Shown one piece after another: positions 17,478-26,283 of a DNA stretch of 48,802 bases; within the stretch, counting starts at the first letter, position 1, and every line of letters begins with the position of its first letter. Origin of the DNA: Clostridia bacterium (GTDB taxonomy: Bacteria > Bacillota > Clostridia > Christensenellales > Aristaeellaceae); contig JAFRLY010000047.1 of assembly GCA_017431005.1 (NCBI GenBank), positions 1 through 48,802 of the forward strand, read 5' to 3'. The notes under the pieces are model-generated. The model made no database searches and was not told where the DNA came from. It was given only the letters and a program-made list of their open reading frames with translations. The translations under genes were made by a program, and so were the position numbers.

Positions 17478-18413
17478 TCAGGCTTTGCCGTTGCAGCCCA
17501 GAACATCAACGATCTTGTGAGCCACCATTTCCTTGACGGCCTGACGGGCAGGCTTCAGATACTGGCGGGGATCGAAATGATCCGGATGCTCTGCGAAGTA
17601 TTTACGGATGCTGGCGGTCATGGCCAGACGAATATCGGAGTCAATATTGATCTTGCAGACCGCGCTGCGGGCCGCCTGACGGAGCTGATCCTCCGGAATG
17701 CCGATGGCACCGGGCATGTTTCCGCCGTACTTGTTGATTTCGGCGACAAACTCCTGCGGTACGGAAGAGGAACCGTGCAGAACAATGGGGAACCCGGGGA
17801 GCTGCTTGGAGCATTCTTCCAGAACGTCGAACCGGAGCTGGGGCTTGGTGCCGGGCTTGAACTTATAGGCGCCGTGGCTGGTGCCGATGGCAATGGCCAG
17901 GGAGTCGCAGCCGGTGCGGGTGGCAAAGTCAACCACCTCTTCCGGATGGGTATACATGGCCTTGTCCGCCTCAACGGATACTTCATCCTCAACGCCGGCC
18001 AGCGTGCCGAGCTCAGCTTCGACAACCACGCCATGATCATGCGCATATTCGACAACCTTGCGGGTCAGGGCAATATTCTCCTCATAGGGCTTGGAGGAAG
18101 CGTCAATCATGACGGACGTGAAACCGCCGTCAATGCAGCTTTTGCAAAGCTCGAAGGAATCACCGTGATCCAGATGCAGCGCGATCGGGATATCAGGGTT
18201 TTCCAGGACAGCAGCCTCAACCAGCTTAACCAGATAGGTATGATTAGCATAGGCGCGGGCACCCTTGGACACCTGCAGGATGACAGGGGCTTTCAGCTCT
18301 CCGGCAGCTTCCGTAATGCCCTGAATGATTTCCATGTTGTTGACATTGAAAGCACCGATGGCATACCCGCCGTCATAAGCTTTTTTAAACATCTCAGTGG
18401 TTGTAACAAGCAT
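17478..18413 (-). CDS. fba: Class II fructose-1,6-bisphosphate aldolase
   Basis: The 311-residue protein is a zinc-dependent TIM-barrel aldolase. Visible signatures are GAFNVNNMEI near the start, the zinc-ligand region ALHLDHGD around residues 77-84, VMIDASSKPYEEN, VEAELGTLAGVED, the second histidine region in AIGTSHGAYKF and VLHGSSSVP. It cleaves fructose-1,6-bisphosphate to dihydroxyacetone phosphate and glyceraldehyde-3-phosphate. AAGGAGG precedes the ATG. It is a single-gene unit with its own extended -10 promoter and the terminator at 17439. With pfkA about 3 kb away, it supplies consecutive glycolytic steps. Confidence 0.97.
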   Translation of the reverse strand: MLVTTTEMFKKAYDGGYAIGAFNVNNMEIIQGITEAAGELKAPVILQVSKGARAYANHTYLVKLVEAAVLENPDIPIALHLDHGDSFELCKSCIDGGFTSVMIDASSKPYEENIALTRKVVEYAHDHGVVVEAELGTLAGVEDEVSVEADKAMYTHPEEVVDFATRTGCDSLAIAIGTSHGAYKFKPGTKPQLRFDVLEECSKQLPGFPIVLHGSSSVPQEFVAEINKYGGNMPGAIGIPEDQLRQAARSAVCKINIDSDIRLAMTASIRKYFAEHPDHFDPRQYLKPARQAVKEMVAHKIVDVLGCNGKA

Positions 18414-18444
18414 AGGACTGAACCTCCTTGAAAAAGTTTGTAAA

Positions 18445-18453
18445 AGTATACCA
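18445..18453 (-). promoter_or_regulatory. Extended -10 promoter of fba
   Basis: TGGTATACT on the minus strand is a TGn-extended -10 box about 32 bp before the fba start. No good -35 box is visible, as expected for this class. Confidence 0.6.
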
Positions 18454-18491
18454 CAGAGTGCGCGGAAATAAAAGAGGAAGTTTGCATACGC

Positions 18492-18520
18492 TTGCAGCGG
18501 AATCAGAATTGGGATACAAT
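18492..18520 (+). promoter_or_regulatory. Sigma-A promoter of dnaD operon
   Basis: TTGCAG (18492-18497) and TACAAT (18515-18520) are separated by 17 bp. The -35 box coincides with a nominal in-frame TTG codon. Translation must therefore start downstream, at 18552 behind CGGGAGGAG. Confidence 0.68.
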
Positions 18521-18551
18521 GACGCTACGCAGATCGGGAGGAGTGGCAGGA

Positions 18552-20027
18552 TTGACTTTTGGTTTTGATGAACGGTATGCAATGTTTGACGTGACGCCGG
18601 TTGACAACCAGTTCATTCTGGAGTGCATTCCGCAGGCAAAAGGGGACTATGTGCGGGTCTATCTGTACGGTCTGGTATCCTGCTATCATCCGGAGGTCAA
18701 TATCAGCCTGGAACAGATGTGCCATGATCTGGACCTGCCGGAGGAGGAAATCAGCAGGGCCTATCGCTACTGGGAACGGAGAAGACTGGTCAGACGTATC
18801 AGCGATGATCCGCCGATGTGGCAGTACGTGCGGACACAGGGTAAAATCAATGATCCGGATGCCGGTATTGATCCTGCTTACGAAGCTTTTGCCGAAGCAC
18901 TGTACGGTGTGTTTGACAATAACCGCAGGCTTCACGGGAAGGAGATAGAAACCTGCTATGAATGGGTTGAGGATCTTCATCTGCCTATGGAAGCGGTGAT
19001 TATGCTGCTGAAACATATGGCCAGAAACAAGGGGAAGAACTTTTCCATTCAGAGTGCCGGACGGATTGCGCTGGAAATGGCGGACGCCCAGGTCAGGACA
19101 CTGGAAGATGCTGAAGCGTTTCTGTCACAGGACCAGCAGATTAATGAGGGCGTCAGGAAAATTCTGAGAAAGCTTGGCAAGCGGGGCCTTGCTTCGGAAG
19201 CTCAGACAGAAATGTACAGGAAATGGATTCAGGAATGGCATTTTTCACCGGAAGCGGTTGAGTATGCCTGTGCAGATACTGCCAAGGGGGATCCGAGCAT
19301 GGGATATCTGGACGGTATACTGCGGAATGTAAGACAGGCAATCCCCGGCAGCGAGCCGATCGACCGGCAGCGATATGATGAGATCCGGAACCGGAGAGAG
19401 CAGCACAAAGCGGTGCTGGATATTCTCGGCAGCGGAAATATGACAGAGGAAAACGTACTGGCCGTTGCGGAAATGGAAAAAACCTATCCGATCGGAGTGA
19501 TCCTGATCGGGGCAAGGGAATGTGCGGCCACCCATAAAAACGTTGCGGATCTGAAAGCTCTGCTGGAGGCCTGGCGGGGAAAAGGCTTCACCACGCAGGA
19601 AGAGGTGGAGGCCTATGTGAAGGAGTTCAAACGGCAGAATGAGCTGCTGAAACGCCTGAGGGAAAAATGGAACGCCGGAGAACCGAGGATCGGTGAAACA
19701 TCCCGGAAAATGGTGAACCGCTGGGAAAAAGAATGGGGTTTTGACGAAGAGATGATCCTGAAGGCGGCTGAATACGCCAGTGAAGCGAAAGCGCCGATGG
19801 CATATCTGGACAGCATTCTGAACTCTTTCCGTGAAAAAAACATCAGAACGCCGGAAGAAGCTGATAAAGAACAGATAAAAATGAAAAGCAGTTTCTCCGC
19901 CGGAAGAGAAAGCGCCGGGAACAGGCTTGTAACGGCGCAGCAATATACCCAGCGCGAGTACAGTGATGAGGCTGAAAGCCCTGAAGAAATGCTTGCCAGG
20001 CTGAAGGAGGAGATCGACAATGCGTGA
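18552..20027 (+). CDS. DnaD-domain replication initiation protein
   Basis: The 491-residue protein has an N-terminal winged-helix region (DDLDLPEEEISRAYRYW-like segment, about residues 45-80). Two or more DnaB_2/DnaD-type helical repeats follow, ending in the typical AYLDSILNSF / GYLDGILRN motifs (near 250 and 420). Such proteins help load the replicative helicase at origins or restart sites in Firmicutes. The start is TTG 18552 with CGGGAGGAG 8 nt upstream; earlier in-frame starts fall inside the promoter. It overlaps the next gene, an AAA+ helicase loader, by 8 nt. That pairing supports a primosome role. At 491 residues it is longer than Bacillus DnaD (about 230), through duplicated repeats. 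Confidence 0.9.
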   Translation: MTFGFDERYAMFDVTPVDNQFILECIPQAKGDYVRVYLYGLVSCYHPEVNISLEQMCHDLDLPEEEISRAYRYWERRRLVRRISDDPPMWQYVRTQGKINDPDAGIDPAYEAFAEALYGVFDNNRRLHGKEIETCYEWVEDLHLPMEAVIMLLKHMARNKGKNFSIQSAGRIALEMADAQVRTLEDAEAFLSQDQQINEGVRKILRKLGKRGLASEAQTEMYRKWIQEWHFSPEAVEYACADTAKGDPSMGYLDGILRNVRQAIPGSEPIDRQRYDEIRNRREQHKAVLDILGSGNMTEENVLAVAEMEKTYPIGVILIGARECAATHKNVADLKALLEAWRGKGFTTQEEVEAYVKEFKRQNELLKRLREKWNAGEPRIGETSRKMVNRWEKEWGFDEEMILKAAEYASEAKAPMAYLDSILNSFREKNIRTPEEADKEQIKMKSSFSAGRESAGNRLVTAQQYTQREYSDEAESPEEMLARLKEEIDNA

Positions 20028-20991
20028 GGAACTGCTGCGTGAGATAGAAGCAGAGCTGGATGATCTTCGCAGAAGCAATGAGCAGGAGGAAATATCACGG
20101 AAAGCGGCCATCCTGAGGAATGAGCCTGAAATTGCGGCTCTGCTGACACAGCGGGAACAGCTGATTCAGGGAACGCTGCGCGACATGCTCCGCGGGCAGG
20201 CCAAAGCAGAAGATCTCCCCGGGGAAATGGCCGGCATCTCAGCAGAGATCCGGGCAGCGCTTCACAGAAAGGGCTATGCAGAAAACTACCTTGCTCCCAT
20301 ATACCGATGCGAAAAATGCCATGATTCCGGTTATGAAGGGGATGTCGTGAAAACGCCCTGCACATGCCTGATGGCCCGGTATAAGGAGAAAATAAAGGAA
20401 CAGATGGGACTTGATGCCGAGGGAAACGAAACATTTGAACGCTTTGATCTGAATGTTTTCCCCGATTCTCCTTTGAGCGGATCGGAAATCACTCAGCGGA
20501 ATATGATGGAATCCGTCAGAACCCTTTGTGAGAACTGGGCCAATCAGTATCCGGAGAACCGCAGGAGGGACGTTCTCCTCATCGGAAAATCGGGTCTGGG
20601 GAAAACCTTCCTGATGCATTGCATGGCAAACAGGCTGCTTGAAAGAGGAAAGGAAGTCCGCCTGATCAGTGCTTACAGTTTTCTGCAGACAGCCAGAAAG
20701 AGCTTCTTCGAAAACGACGGCGGAACGGACGAGCTGATGGATACCCCGGTTTTGTTTCTGGACGATCTTGGCAGCGAACCGCTGATGCAGAATGTTACGA
20801 TTGAACAGCTGTTCAATCTGATCAACGAACGTCAGGCACGCAGACTCTCAACCGTGATCTCCACAAATCTGAGCATTAAGGAGCTCCGGACACGGTATAC
20901 AGAACGGATCGCTTCCCGGCTGACAGACAGCAGGAACTGCCTGGTGGTGACCCTGGAGGGGCAGGATGTCCGGCGGAACGGGAGGAGCTGA
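20020..20991 (+). CDS. DnaC/DnaI-type helicase loader ATPase
   Basis: The 323-residue protein has a charged helical N-terminus, a zinc-binding segment (YRCEKCHDSGYEG ... TPCTC, about residues 95-117) and an AAA+ domain. Walker A is LLIGKSGLGKTFLM (about 185-198), Walker B VLFLDDLGSEP, and a sensor/arginine segment RYTERIASRL lies near the end. By homology to Bacillus DnaI it binds DnaC/DnaB helicase and loads it on DNA with ATP. Its start overlaps the dnaD-like gene by 8 nt, so the two are co-translated. Confidence 0.93.
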   Translation: MREELLREIEAELDDLRRSNEQEEISRKAAILRNEPEIAALLTQREQLIQGTLRDMLRGQAKAEDLPGEMAGISAEIRAALHRKGYAENYLAPIYRCEKCHDSGYEGDVVKTPCTCLMARYKEKIKEQMGLDAEGNETFERFDLNVFPDSPLSGSEITQRNMMESVRTLCENWANQYPENRRRDVLLIGKSGLGKTFLMHCMANRLLERGKEVRLISAYSFLQTARKSFFENDGGTDELMDTPVLFLDDLGSEPLMQNVTIEQLFNLINERQARRLSTVISTNLSIKELRTRYTERIASRLTDSRNCLVVTLEGQDVRRNGRS

Positions 20992-20992
20992 A

Positions 20993-21334
20993 ATGAGCAT
21001 TCAGATTTACAGCGTGAAGAAGAACTTTGATACGCAGAAGGCGGAAAGATATTTCAAGGAGCGCCGGATACCGGTGCAGAACATGGATCTGAAGAAACAC
21101 AGGCTTGGAGAACGTGAGGTTCAGCTGATGCTGAAAGCCGTCGGTGCAGAGCAGCTGCTGGACCGGGAGGACAAAAAGGTACGGGAGCATCCTGCCTGCT
21201 ATTATGACAGGGAAAGCCTGCTGATTCCGGCAATTCAGGAAAACCCGTGGCTTCTGAGATCGCCGGTGGTCCGGAACGGCAGCAGGGTGACGGTCGGATA
21301 TCAGCCGGACGTCTGGAAGGAATGGAATATATAA
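20993..21334 (+). CDS. ArsC/Spx-family thioredoxin-fold protein lacking the active cysteine
   Basis: The 113-residue protein has the size and layout of ArsC/Spx/YffB proteins: a beta-alpha start (IQIYSVKKNFDTQKAERYF), a basic middle and the RSPVVRNG cis-Pro-like loop followed by VTVGYQPDVWKEW. The residue equivalent to the catalytic Cys (usually before the DT/ST pair) is Phe, and the only Cys (in HPACYYD) is elsewhere. Arsenate reduction or disulfide switching is therefore unlikely; a binding role is possible. GGAGGAG lies 6 nt before ATG 20993, immediately after the helicase-loader stop, so it is in the dnaD-dnaI operon. It ends at the terminator 21339-21368. Confidence 0.82.
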   Translation: MSIQIYSVKKNFDTQKAERYFKERRIPVQNMDLKKHRLGEREVQLMLKAVGAEQLLDREDKKVREHPACYYDRESLLIPAIQENPWLLRSPVVRNGSRVTVGYQPDVWKEWNI

Positions 21335-21338
21335 AATA

Positions 21339-21368
21339 AGGGCAGCGGTTCGCGGGAACCGCTGCCCT
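21339..21368. terminator. Bidirectional terminator between ArsC-like gene and pfkA
   Basis: A perfect 13-bp stem (21339-21351 with 21356-21368) with loop GCGG separates convergent genes. T-rich sequence follows on the minus strand (TATTTTATATATT); the plus-strand tail is weaker. Confidence 0.88.
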
Positions 21369-21380
21369 GTTCTATACATA

Positions 21381-22451
21381 TCAGTCGCCGAAAATGATAC
21401 CGATATTCTTCGCAGTCTTGATCAGCTGGTGATCCGGCGGAACAAGCTTGGAAACGCCGGCCACATCCTGGAGCAGGTTGTGGGTGATTTCATTACCCTT
21501 CAGTGCAACAGTGACGCCGAAGACGCCGGCCTTGATCAGCTCCGCGGCATGGACGCCGAACTGTGTGGAAAGAACACGGTCGTAAGCGCTGGGGGTTCCG
21601 CCGCGCTGGATGTGCCCGGGAACGACATTCCGCGCTTCCACACCGACCTTTTCACGCAGCTGCTGGGCCACGTAGGCGCTGGAGGAGAAATGAGAGGCGG
21701 CGCGGGTCGCTTCACGGTCTTTTTTCTTCATCTTTGCTTCTTCCTTGTCCATGGCGCCTTCCGCCACGGCGATGATTGTGAAGCCCTTGTTACTTTCCGC
21801 ACGCTTCTGGACCACCTCGGCCACCTTGTCAATGCTGTAGGGAATTTCCGGAATCAGAATAGCGTCTGCACCGCCGGCGACACCGGAGTACAGGGTCAGC
21901 CAGCCGGCTTTGTTGCCCATGATTTCAATGACCATGACACGGCCGTGGCTGGCAGCTGTGGTATGAATGCGGTCGATCACCTCAGTGGCGATATCATTGG
22001 CAGTATGGAAACCGAAGGTAAAGTCGGTGCCGTAGATATCATTGTCAATCGTTTTTGGCAGGCCGATAACGTTCAGACCTTCCTGGCTGAGCAGATGTGC
22101 CGTTTTATGCGTGCCGTTGCCGCCCAGTGTCACCAGACAGTCCAGCTTCAGATCCTTATAGGTCTTTTTCATGGCGGCTACCTTGTCAACATTATCGTCA
22201 CCGATTTTACGCATGTCACGGAAAGGTGTCCGGTTGGTGCCGAGAATGGTACCGCCCAGGGTCAGGATGCCCGAGAACTGTTCTCTTTTCATTTCTGAAT
22301 AGTCGCCTTCGATGAGACCGCGGTAACCGTCGTGAATACCGACAATTTCAGCATCGAATGTTTCATAGGCTGCGCGGGCTACGCCTCGGATGGCAGCATT
22401 CAGCCCGGGGCAGTCGCCGCCGCTCGTAAGAATACCGATTCTTCTCCTCAT
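21381..22451 (-). CDS. pfkA: 6-phosphofructokinase, group III type
   Basis: The 356-residue protein starts with GILTSGGDCPGLNAAIRG. The ATP/PPi motif is GGNGTHKTA, the catalytic segment PKTIDNDIYGTDFTFGF, and MGNKAGWLTL and AEGAM follow. By published rules for the family (E. coli residues 104 and 124), Gly at 104 with Lys at 124 points to an ATP user of the mixed group; a PPi enzyme would have Asp at 104. The usual Asp103 is Asn here. It phosphorylates fructose-6-phosphate, the committed glycolytic step. GGAGCTG precedes ATG 22451; upstream in-frame ATGs (22469, 22520) lack better sites, and 22520 falls in the -10 box. Confidence 0.93.
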   Translation of the reverse strand: MRRRIGILTSGGDCPGLNAAIRGVARAAYETFDAEIVGIHDGYRGLIEGDYSEMKREQFSGILTLGGTILGTNRTPFRDMRKIGDDNVDKVAAMKKTYKDLKLDCLVTLGGNGTHKTAHLLSQEGLNVIGLPKTIDNDIYGTDFTFGFHTANDIATEVIDRIHTTAASHGRVMVIEIMGNKAGWLTLYSGVAGGADAILIPEIPYSIDKVAEVVQKRAESNKGFTIIAVAEGAMDKEEAKMKKKDREATRAASHFSSSAYVAQQLREKVGVEARNVVPGHIQRGGTPSAYDRVLSTQFGVHAAELIKAGVFGVTVALKGNEITHNLLQDVAGVSKLVPPDHQLIKTAKNIGIIFGD

Positions 22452-22518
22452 GGGAACAGCTCCTTTCATCTTGAACAGTCTGTGGATTTTGTGAACAAGA
22501 ACAATCAATAACACAGTC

Positions 22519-22527
22519 ATTATATCA
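22519..22527 (-). promoter_or_regulatory. Extended -10 promoter of pfkA
   Basis: TGATATAAT on the minus strand is a perfect -10 box with the TGn extension, about 65 bp before the chosen pfkA start. Confidence 0.65.
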
Positions 22528-22582
22528 TTTTTCAGAGGGTGTGCCTACAGGTTTCCGAAAGTTTTTTGAACCTGCAATATCG

Positions 22583-22611
22583 TTGCGTTTTCCTTTCCCG
22601 GATGATATAAT
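22583..22611 (+). promoter_or_regulatory. Sigma-A promoter of yicC-remA-gmk-rpoZ-coaBC operon
   Basis: TTGCGT (22583-22588) and a perfect TATAAT (22606-22611) are separated by 17 bp, about 20 bp before the yicC ribosome site. Confidence 0.82.
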
Positions 22612-22637
22612 CAAAATCCACGTGAGGAGGCGAAACC

Positions 22638-23513
22638 ATGCGGAGCATGACCGGATGCGGTATCAGCAGAGTGCAGGAGGATGGCTGGGAGGTCGGGATC
22701 GAGGTTAAGACGGTGAATCACCGTTTTCTTGATTTCGGGCTGCGGCTGCCGCGGAATCTTGCTTTTCTTGAACAGCCGGTGAGAGAGCTTGTCAGTTCCT
22801 CCGTTCACAGGGGACATGTGGATGTTTTTATCACGGTGAAAAGTCTGTCAGATTCCGGCATGGAAGTTTCTGTCAACGCCGATATTGCGCGGTCCTATCT
22901 GGAAGCGGCCCGGAAAATCGCGCGGGAGACAGGCGTGCAAGAGGATCTGAGCGTCAGCAGGCTTCTGGCGCTGGAAGGCGTTACATCCCTTTCAGAGAAA
23001 GAGATGGATCAGGAAAAGGTGACAGCGCTCTGCCGGGAAGCGCTGGAGGTTGCGCTGGCACAGACTGTTTCCATGCGCGAGGAGGAGGGACTGCACCTGC
23101 AGCAGGATCTTTCTGAGCATCTGGACCGGGCAGCGGAACTGCGGAAATGCATTCTGAGCCGGGCACCGCTTGTGGTAAATGAGTACAGGGAAAAACTGGA
23201 GAACCGGCTGAAAACGCTGCTGCAGGATAACACTGTTGAACCTCAGCGTCTGGCTCAGGAAGTGGCCATTATGGCTGACCGCTGTGCCATCGACGAAGAG
23301 CTGGCCCGACTGGAAAGCCATATTAAACAGATGCGGCAATATCTGCAGGGGAAAGGCGAAATCGGGAAGAAAATGGATTTTCTGGTGCAGGAAATGAACC
23401 GGGAAACGAACACCATTGGTTCAAAAGCATCCGATGTGGCTATTACCCAGTGGGTTGTTGAACTGAAAAGTGAAATTGAAAAGCTCAGAGAACAGATTCA
23501 GAATGTGGAGTAA
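22638..23513 (+). CDS. yicC: YicC-family endoribonuclease
   Basis: The 291-residue protein has the family N-terminus [11 protein letters not shown] and the conserved [17 protein letters not shown] segment. Its C-terminal DUF1732 region includes [25 protein letters not shown] and [13 protein letters not shown]. Characterised members are hexameric RNA endonucleases with a role in stationary phase and RNA turnover. GGAGG precedes the ATG. It is first in an operon whose order (yicC-remA-gmk-rpoZ-coaBC) is common in Firmicutes. Confidence 0.95.
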   Translation: MRSMTGCGISRVQEDGWEVGIEVKTVNHRFLDFGLRLPRNLAFLEQPVRELVSSSVHRGHVDVFITVKSLSDSGMEVSVNADIARSYLEAARKIARETGVQEDLSVSRLLALEGVTSLSEKEMDQEKVTALCREALEVALAQTVSMREEEGLHLQQDLSEHLDRAAELRKCILSRAPLVVNEYREKLENRLKTLLQDNTVEPQRLAQEVAIMADRCAIDEELARLESHIKQMRQYLQGKGEIGKKMDFLVQEMNRETNTIGSKASDVAITQWVVELKSEIEKLREQIQNVE

Positions 23514-23518
23514 AGCGG

Positions 23519-23782
23519 ATGAGACTGGTCAATATCGGTTACGGAAACATGGTATCCTCCTCCAGAATCGTCGCTGTGGTCGGTCCGGAGGCAGCTCCGA
23601 TCCGCCGCCTTATACAGGATGCGAGGGATGCGGGGCGCGTGGTTGATGCCACATGCGGGCATAAGACCCGCGCTGTGGTGATCACTGACTCGGATCATGT
23701 GATTCTGTCTCCGCTGCTGCCGGAAACGGTTGCAGCCCGTGCGGATGACCGGAGAACAGACGAGGAGGGTGGCAGTTTATGA
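23519..23782 (+). CDS. remA: RemA-family DNA-binding regulator (DUF370)
   Basis: This 87-residue protein has the family hallmark [23 protein letters not shown], followed by a basic DNA-contact helix ([18 protein letters not shown]) and SDHVILSPL. In Bacillus, RemA forms an octameric ring that wraps DNA and activates matrix and osmoprotection genes. It lies 5 nt after yicC, and its stop overlaps the gmk start as ATGA. The role in this organism may be broader than biofilm. Confidence 0.95.
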   Translation: MRLVNIGYGNMVSSSRIVAVVGPEAAPIRRLIQDARDAGRVVDATCGHKTRAVVITDSDHVILSPLLPETVAARADDRRTDEEGGSL

Positions 23783-24381
23783 AGGAAACCAGAAAGGGAA
23801 TGCTGCTGGTTATTTCCGGTCCGTCCGGTGCCGGAAAAGGGACGCTGGTTGCGAGACTGCTGGATCATGATCCAACCTTTGCCTTTTCTGTCAGTGTTAC
23901 GACCCGCGGGCGCAGGGAAAATGAAATCGAGGACGTGCACTATCACTTTATTTCCGACGAGGAATATGATAAACTGCTTGAGGAGGATGCCTTCCTCGAA
24001 CACGCTTCCGTACACGGGCACCGTTACGGCACGCTGAAAAGCGAGGTTTATGACAGGATGGAGCGGGGACAGAATGTTCTCCTCGATATTGACCCGCAGG
24101 GTGCCAGAGCAGTAATGGAAAAGGACCCGGACTGCGTGAGCGTGTTTGTACTTCCGCCAAGCTATCACGAACTGAAGGTCCGGCTTCATTCCAGAAATAC
24201 GGAAAAGGAAGAGGAAATACAGAGAAGGCTTCACAACGCCAGGGGAGAGATTGCCCAGATGGGCAGGTACCGTTATCTGATTGTTAACGATCAGATAGAA
24301 CTGGCCTACGAGCAGCTGGCGGCGATTGTCCGGGCAGAGAAGCAGAATACAGTGCGATATTTCCCTGAAATCGGGGAATAA
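23779..24381 (+). CDS. gmk: Guanylate kinase
   Basis: The 200-residue protein carries the P-loop [12 protein letters not shown] (about residues 12-23), the GMP-binding [12 protein letters not shown] segment (normally VSATTRxPRxGE), VHYHFIS and LDIDPQGA. It converts GMP to GDP with ATP. The start overlaps remA. It ends 66 nt before rpoZ, the usual neighbour. Confidence 0.97.
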   Translation: MKETRKGMLLVISGPSGAGKGTLVARLLDHDPTFAFSVSVTTRGRRENEIEDVHYHFISDEEYDKLLEEDAFLEHASVHGHRYGTLKSEVYDRMERGQNVLLDIDPQGARAVMEKDPDCVSVFVLPPSYHELKVRLHSRNTEKEEEIQRRLHNARGEIAQMGRYRYLIVNDQIELAYEQLAAIVRAEKQNTVRYFPEIGE

Positions 24382-24447
24382 ACGAGTAAAACGGGAGACG
24401 GATAAATCCGTAAGGAGACCTGAACCGTAAACAAGGAGGAAGAAAAA

Positions 24448-24666
24448 ATGTCTATTGTCGATCCCAGTGTACTGGAATTACTGAACCATGCCGACAGCCG
24501 GTATACGCTGGTGGTTGAGGCCAGCAAGCGCGGCAGGGAAATTGTGAACGGTGCGATGCCCATGATTGATGCAGAAGGCATGAAACCGCTGAAAACCGCA
24601 GTGGAGGAAATTAACAGGGGTCTGCTGACCTATGAGGAACCCGCTGAAAACGAGGAGCAGAAATAA
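24448..24666 (+). CDS. rpoZ: RNA polymerase omega subunit
   Basis: The 72-residue protein matches omega length for Firmicutes. It shows the conserved DSRYTLVVEASKRGREI helix and KPLKTAVEEINRG. Omega aids folding and assembly of the beta-prime subunit. AAGGAGG is 9 nt before the ATG. coaBC begins 1 nt after its stop. Confidence 0.95.
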   Translation: MSIVDPSVLELLNHADSRYTLVVEASKRGREIVNGAMPMIDAEGMKPLKTAVEEINRGLLTYEEPAENEEQK

Positions 24667-24667
24667 A

Positions 24668-25879
24668 ATGAATCTGACCGGCAGAGAAATCGTGCTGGGC
24701 GTAACGGGGGGCATAGCCGCATATAAAAGTGCGGCGCTTGTCTCCCGTTTGCGTCATCTGGGAGCCAACGTCCATGTCATCATGACACGCAACGCGACGG
24801 AATTTGTTTCAGCGCTGACTTTCCAGACTCTTTCCGCAAACCCGGTGGTGACAGACACTTTCCAGGCTCCGGAATACTGGAATGTTGAACATGTGGCACT
24901 GGCAAAACTGGCGGAGGTTTTTGTCATCGCTCCGGCGACAGCCAACATTATCGCTAAAATGGCCTGCGGCATTGCCGACGATATGCTGTCCACCACCGTC
25001 CTTGCCACAAAGGCCCCTGTTCTGCTTGCTCCGGCCATGAATACCGGCATGTGGACAGCTGCGGCAACCCAGGAAAACATCCGGAAGCTGAAAGACAGAG
25101 GCATCCTGACGATCGGGCCCGGAAGCGGTATGCTGGCCTGCGGGGATTCCGGCGACGGACGCATGAGCGAGCCGGAGGATATTGTCAAGGCTGTTGACGG
25201 CATTCTGAATCCCAGGAAGGATCTGCAGGGCCTGCGCGTACTGATCACCGCAGGCGCGACCAGGGAGCGTCTGGATCCGGTGCGGTTTTTGACAAACGAT
25301 TCCAGCGGAAAAATGGGCTTTGCTTTAGCAGAAGCGGCAAGGGACCGCGGGGCTGAGGTAACCGTTATCTGCGGAAATGTCTCTGTGCCTGTCCCTGACG
25401 GCGTCCGGACGATCCGCATCGAAAGCGCCATGGATCTGTATGAAGCAATGATGCAAAACTGCGGTGATCAGCAGATTATTATACAGGCCGCAGCGGTGGC
25501 CGACTACCGGTTTAAGGAGATCCGGAAGGAAAAAATGAAAAAACAGGCAGGGGAGACCTGCCTGACACTGGAACTTGTGGAGAATCCGGACATCGCGAAA
25601 GCAACAGGAGAACGAAAGCTGTCGGGGCAAATCCTGATCGGATTCGCGGCGGAAACGGAACATCTGCTGGAAAATGCTGAGAAAAAGCTTGCGAAAAAGA
25701 ATCTGGATATGATTGTTGCAAACGACGTTACCCGGGAAGGGGCCGGATTCAATGTGGATACCAATATTGCGACACTGATTACCCGGGAAGGACAGACGGA
25801 GATGCCGCTGCAGAGCAAGCGAAGCCTTGCGGAAGCGATTCTGGATAAAGCGCTGGAGCTCTATTCGGCGGAGGACTGA
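24668..25879 (+). CDS. coaBC: Bifunctional phosphopantothenoylcysteine decarboxylase/synthetase
   Basis: The 403-residue protein has an N-terminal flavoprotein CoaC domain (LGVTGGIAAYKS, AMNTGMW, GMLACGDSGDGRM) and a C-terminal CoaB domain (VLITAGATRERLDPVRFLTN, AAVADYR, AKKNLDMIVANDV). It joins cysteine to 4'-phosphopantothenate with CTP and decarboxylates the product in coenzyme A synthesis. ATG 24668 has GAGGAG upstream and follows rpoZ directly; an earlier frame start lies inside rpoZ. Its 3' end overlaps the convergent rsfS gene by 19 nt. Confidence 0.97.
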   Translation: MNLTGREIVLGVTGGIAAYKSAALVSRLRHLGANVHVIMTRNATEFVSALTFQTLSANPVVTDTFQAPEYWNVEHVALAKLAEVFVIAPATANIIAKMACGIADDMLSTTVLATKAPVLLAPAMNTGMWTAAATQENIRKLKDRGILTIGPGSGMLACGDSGDGRMSEPEDIVKAVDGILNPRKDLQGLRVLITAGATRERLDPVRFLTNDSSGKMGFALAEAARDRGAEVTVICGNVSVPVPDGVRTIRIESAMDLYEAMMQNCGDQQIIIQAAAVADYRFKEIRKEKMKKQAGETCLTLELVENPDIAKATGERKLSGQILIGFAAETEHLLENAEKKLAKKNLDMIVANDVTREGAGFNVDTNIATLITREGQTEMPLQSKRSLAEAILDKALELYSAED

Positions 25880-26226
25880 TCAAAGGGAAGCTCAAGGGCG
25901 TTCGTGCCGTCGTTCCACAACCGGTCCAGGCCGTAATACAGCCGTTCATCACGATGGAAAAGATGCACAAGAATATGTCCGTAATCCAGCACAGCCCAAC
26001 GGCCTTCCTGGATGCCCTCGGAACGGCGCAGCGGAACATCACTCCCGGCCATGACCTCATCCACCGTGTCAGCCAGAGCATTGACCTGATTGACATTCCG
26101 TCCTGAAGCGATCACCATGTAGTCACAGAGGACCGTCAGGTGCGACACCTTCAGGACAACGATGTCATAAGCTTTCCGGTCATAAAGGGCCTGAGCGAGA
26201 CGGAGAACGAGCTGCTGATCCTGCAT
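25861..26226 (-). CDS. rsfS: Ribosomal silencing factor RsfS
   Basis: This 121-residue protein is of the RsfS/Iojap family: ALYDRKAYDIVVLKVSHLT, CDYMVIASGRN, and the C-terminal WAVLDYGHILVHLFH followed by YYGLDRLW. It binds L14 and blocks subunit joining under nutrient limitation. It follows the nadD-yqeK fusion by 85 nt in the usual order. The hairpin at 26284-26307 lies between them. The tail overlaps the end of coaBC on the other strand. Confidence 0.96.
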   Translation of the reverse strand: MQDQQLVLRLAQALYDRKAYDIVVLKVSHLTVLCDYMVIASGRNVNQVNALADTVDEVMAGSDVPLRRSEGIQEGRWAVLDYGHILVHLFHRDERLYYGLDRLWNDGTNALELPFDQSSAE

Positions 26227-26283
26227 AAAACCAAACCTCCTGCAATACTGATTCAGAATAATGAATTAACCAAAAGTGTTCTG

